64,000 nt of DNA from SG8-30 sp964406445. GTDB lineage: Bacteria > Pseudomonadota > Gammaproteobacteria > Steroidobacterales > Steroidobacteraceae. Below, one piece after another: positions 62,901 through 64,000 of the stretch. Within the stretch, counting starts at the first letter, position 1, and each line of letters opens with the position of its first letter. The stretch covers positions 1-64,000 of the forward strand of contig CAYORU010000015.1 in the NCBI GenBank assembly GCA_964406445.1, read 5' to 3'. Under the pieces are notes generated by a model. The model was not told the origin of the DNA. It ran no database searches and worked only from the letters and a program-made list of their open reading frames with translations. Both the position numbers and the translations under genes were made by a program.

Positions 62901-63728
62901 GTGAGCAACCAGCGAACCGTCTTCTTCGTGTCCGACCAGACCGGCGTCACCGCGGAGACGATGGGCCACAGCCTGTTGACTCAGTTTGACGGCCGCGAAT
63001 TCAAGCCCGTCACTTTGCCATTCATATCGACCGTTGACAAGGCGGAGGAAGCGGCGCGGCGGATCAGCGCGACGGCGGCGGAACAAGGCGTCCGGCCGAT
63101 CGTCTTCTCCACGCTGGTGAACGACGACGTGCGGGAGGTGATCCGGCGGGCCGACTGCCTCTACCTCGACTTCTTCGACGCCTTCCTCGGGCCGCTCGAG
63201 CAGGAACTGGGGCAGGTCTCCTCGCATGCGCTCGGCCGCGCCCACGGCATGACCGACCTGGCCGCCTACACGGCGCGGATCAACGCCACCAACTACGCGC
63301 TGGCCAACGACGACGGCGGCGCGACCCACGACTACGACCGCGCGGACGTGATCCTGGTCGGCGTCTCGCGGTCGGGCAAGACGCCGACCTGCGTGTACCT
63401 CGCATTGCAGTACGGCGTGTTCGCAGCCAACTTCCCGCTGACGGACGAGAACCTGGAGTCGAGGCGCCTGCCGCCGGTCCTGTCCTTCCACCGGCGCAAG
63501 CTGTTCGGACTGACCATCAATGCCGAGCGGTTGCAGCAGATCCGCCAGGAGCGCCGCCCGGACAGCCGCTACGCCTCCATGCCGCAATGCAACTTCGAGA
63601 TCCGCGGCGCCGAGCAGCTGTTCGAGCGCTTCGGCATCCCTTTCCTGGACACCACCGGCTGCTCGATCGAAGAAATCTCGGCGCGTGTCCTGGATCGCAT
63701 GTCGATTCCGCGCCGGGTCAGGCCGTGA
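62901..63728 (+). CDS. ppsR: PEP synthase regulatory protein (kinase/pyrophosphorylase, DUF299)
   Basis: Bifunctional ADP-dependent kinase and phosphate-dependent pyrophosphorylase that inactivates and reactivates PpsA by threonine phosphorylation. The 275-residue product begins with VFFVSDQTGVTAETMGHSLL and has P-loop GVSRSGKT (154-161), then YGVFAANFPLTDENL and a C-terminal DTTGCSIEEISARVL. Start GTG at 62901 with an AACA-rich, weak site. Divergence from ppsA with an 89-bp gap is the conserved arrangement. Confidence 0.96.
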   Translation: MSNQRTVFFVSDQTGVTAETMGHSLLTQFDGREFKPVTLPFISTVDKAEEAARRISATAAEQGVRPIVFSTLVNDDVREVIRRADCLYLDFFDAFLGPLEQELGQVSSHALGRAHGMTDLAAYTARINATNYALANDDGGATHDYDRADVILVGVSRSGKTPTCVYLALQYGVFAANFPLTDENLESRRLPPVLSFHRRKLFGLTINAERLQQIRQERRPDSRYASMPQCNFEIRGAEQLFERFGIPFLDTTGCSIEEISARVLDRMSIPRRVRP

Positions 63729-63781
63729 CGAATCCGTGAAATCGCGCACACCGGCCCGGCTGTCGCGCCGGGGGCGCGTGA

Positions 63782-63787
63782 TATAGT
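63782..63787 (+). promoter_or_regulatory. Candidate -10 element of the DUF1249 gene
   Basis: TATAGT ending seven bases before the ATG at 63795, so the predicted transcript would start at or beside the start codon. No strong -35 is seen. Confidence 0.4.
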
Positions 63788-63794
63788 CAAATCC

Positions 63795-64000
63795 ATGCTG
63801 ACGGACCACCTCTGCAGCGTTTCCTGGCGCACGCGGCCAGGGTCTTTCGTGGGCCTGATGACGCTCTATGAGAGCAACTTCATCAGGCTCGGCTGGATCG
63901 CGCCGGACGTGCGCCGGCTGCCGGACCACAGCGTCTCGCACGTCGACGGGGATTGCCCGCTCGAGCTCACGGTGCTGGACCGCGCCCGGTTCACGACGAC
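63795..64000 (+). CDS. DUF1249 protein, 5' part (window edge)
   Basis: First 68 codons of an open frame running off the window. The predicted sequence FVGLMTLYESNFIRLGWIAPD and a following VSHVDGDCPLELTVLDRARFTTT resemble YqiB-type DUF1249 proteins (Tyr/Glu-x-Asn-Phe near the start, then L-x-V-x-x-x-x-R-x-T-T). Family members are small cytosolic proteins of unknown function. No Shine-Dalgarno sequence precedes the ATG, in line with a possible leaderless message. Assignment rests on a partial sequence. Confidence 0.72.
   Translation, partial: MLTDHLCSVSWRTRPGSFVGLMTLYESNFIRLGWIAPDVRRLPDHSVSHVDGDCPLELTVLDRARFTT

Overview
The window is a stretch of chromosome from a very GC-rich (roughly 70 percent G+C by eye), heterotrophic Gram-negative bacterium, almost certainly a gammaproteobacterium. 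The order corC/yfjD-ypjD-(divergent)-ffh-rpsP-rimM-trmD-rplS, the pairs rsgA/orn and ppsA/ppsR, the block dnaX-ybaB-recR beside the SRP RNA, and dapA facing gcvR-bcp are all gammaproteobacterial synteny. Complete Mla lipid-transport genes, a lipoprotein in the bamC position and a TonB-dependent receptor confirm an outer membrane. The genus cannot be told from the sequence. Genes are tightly packed, and many start inside the stop codon of the gene before (TGATG, GTGA, ATGA, TTGA), with frequent GTG and TTG starts.

Layout. 1-2287 (minus): Ser/Thr kinase, PP2C phosphatase and an FHA protein cut by the window edge. 2457-11397: radA, the corC/ypjD pair, then the SRP and translation block ffh-rpsP-rimM-trmD-rplS, then sppA. 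11413-15290: threonine catabolism (kbl-tdh, minus), then hslR, a small cupin and a queuosine-precursor transporter. 15324-25137: a two-armed accessory module around an unusually AT-rich control region. The left arm encodes an XRE-cupin regulator, a divergent cyclophilin and an MFS transporter. The right arm encodes a TonB receptor, HyuA, HyuB and an MDR oxidoreductase. 25198-36624: thioredoxin/TPR chaperone, DUF481 protein, Nudix hydrolase, Lrp regulator with putA, purU, a sodium symporter, nei, an FMN-binding protein with an AhpD-like protein, and LysR. 36557-39250: a HAD phosphatase with no ordinary start codon and two secreted proteins of unknown function.

39514-46309 (minus): sixA and the SUF iron-sulfur operon sufR-B-C-D-S-U-T, with an IscR-like operator ahead of sufR. 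46459-50329: mlaFEDCB facing mlaA. 50378-54380 (minus): gcvR, bcp, phoH, bepA. 54493-56329: dapA, a very short BamC-like lipoprotein, tRNA-Ser(GGA), a 109-bp near-perfect duplication that copies the tRNA 3' end together with a terminator, and the SRP RNA. 56329-64000: dnaX-ybaB-recR, rsgA, orn, ppsA, ppsR and the start of a DUF1249 gene.

Most of the window is housekeeping. The parts most worth following are the receptor/transporter/amidohydrolase module with its phased A-tract promoter, the duplicated tRNA-Ser 3' end, the reduced BamC-like lipoprotein, the HAD gene whose catalytic motif precedes any conventional start codon, and a secreted protein built from an exact 56-residue tandem repeat. 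No CRISPR array, insertion sequence, prophage or rRNA gene was seen.
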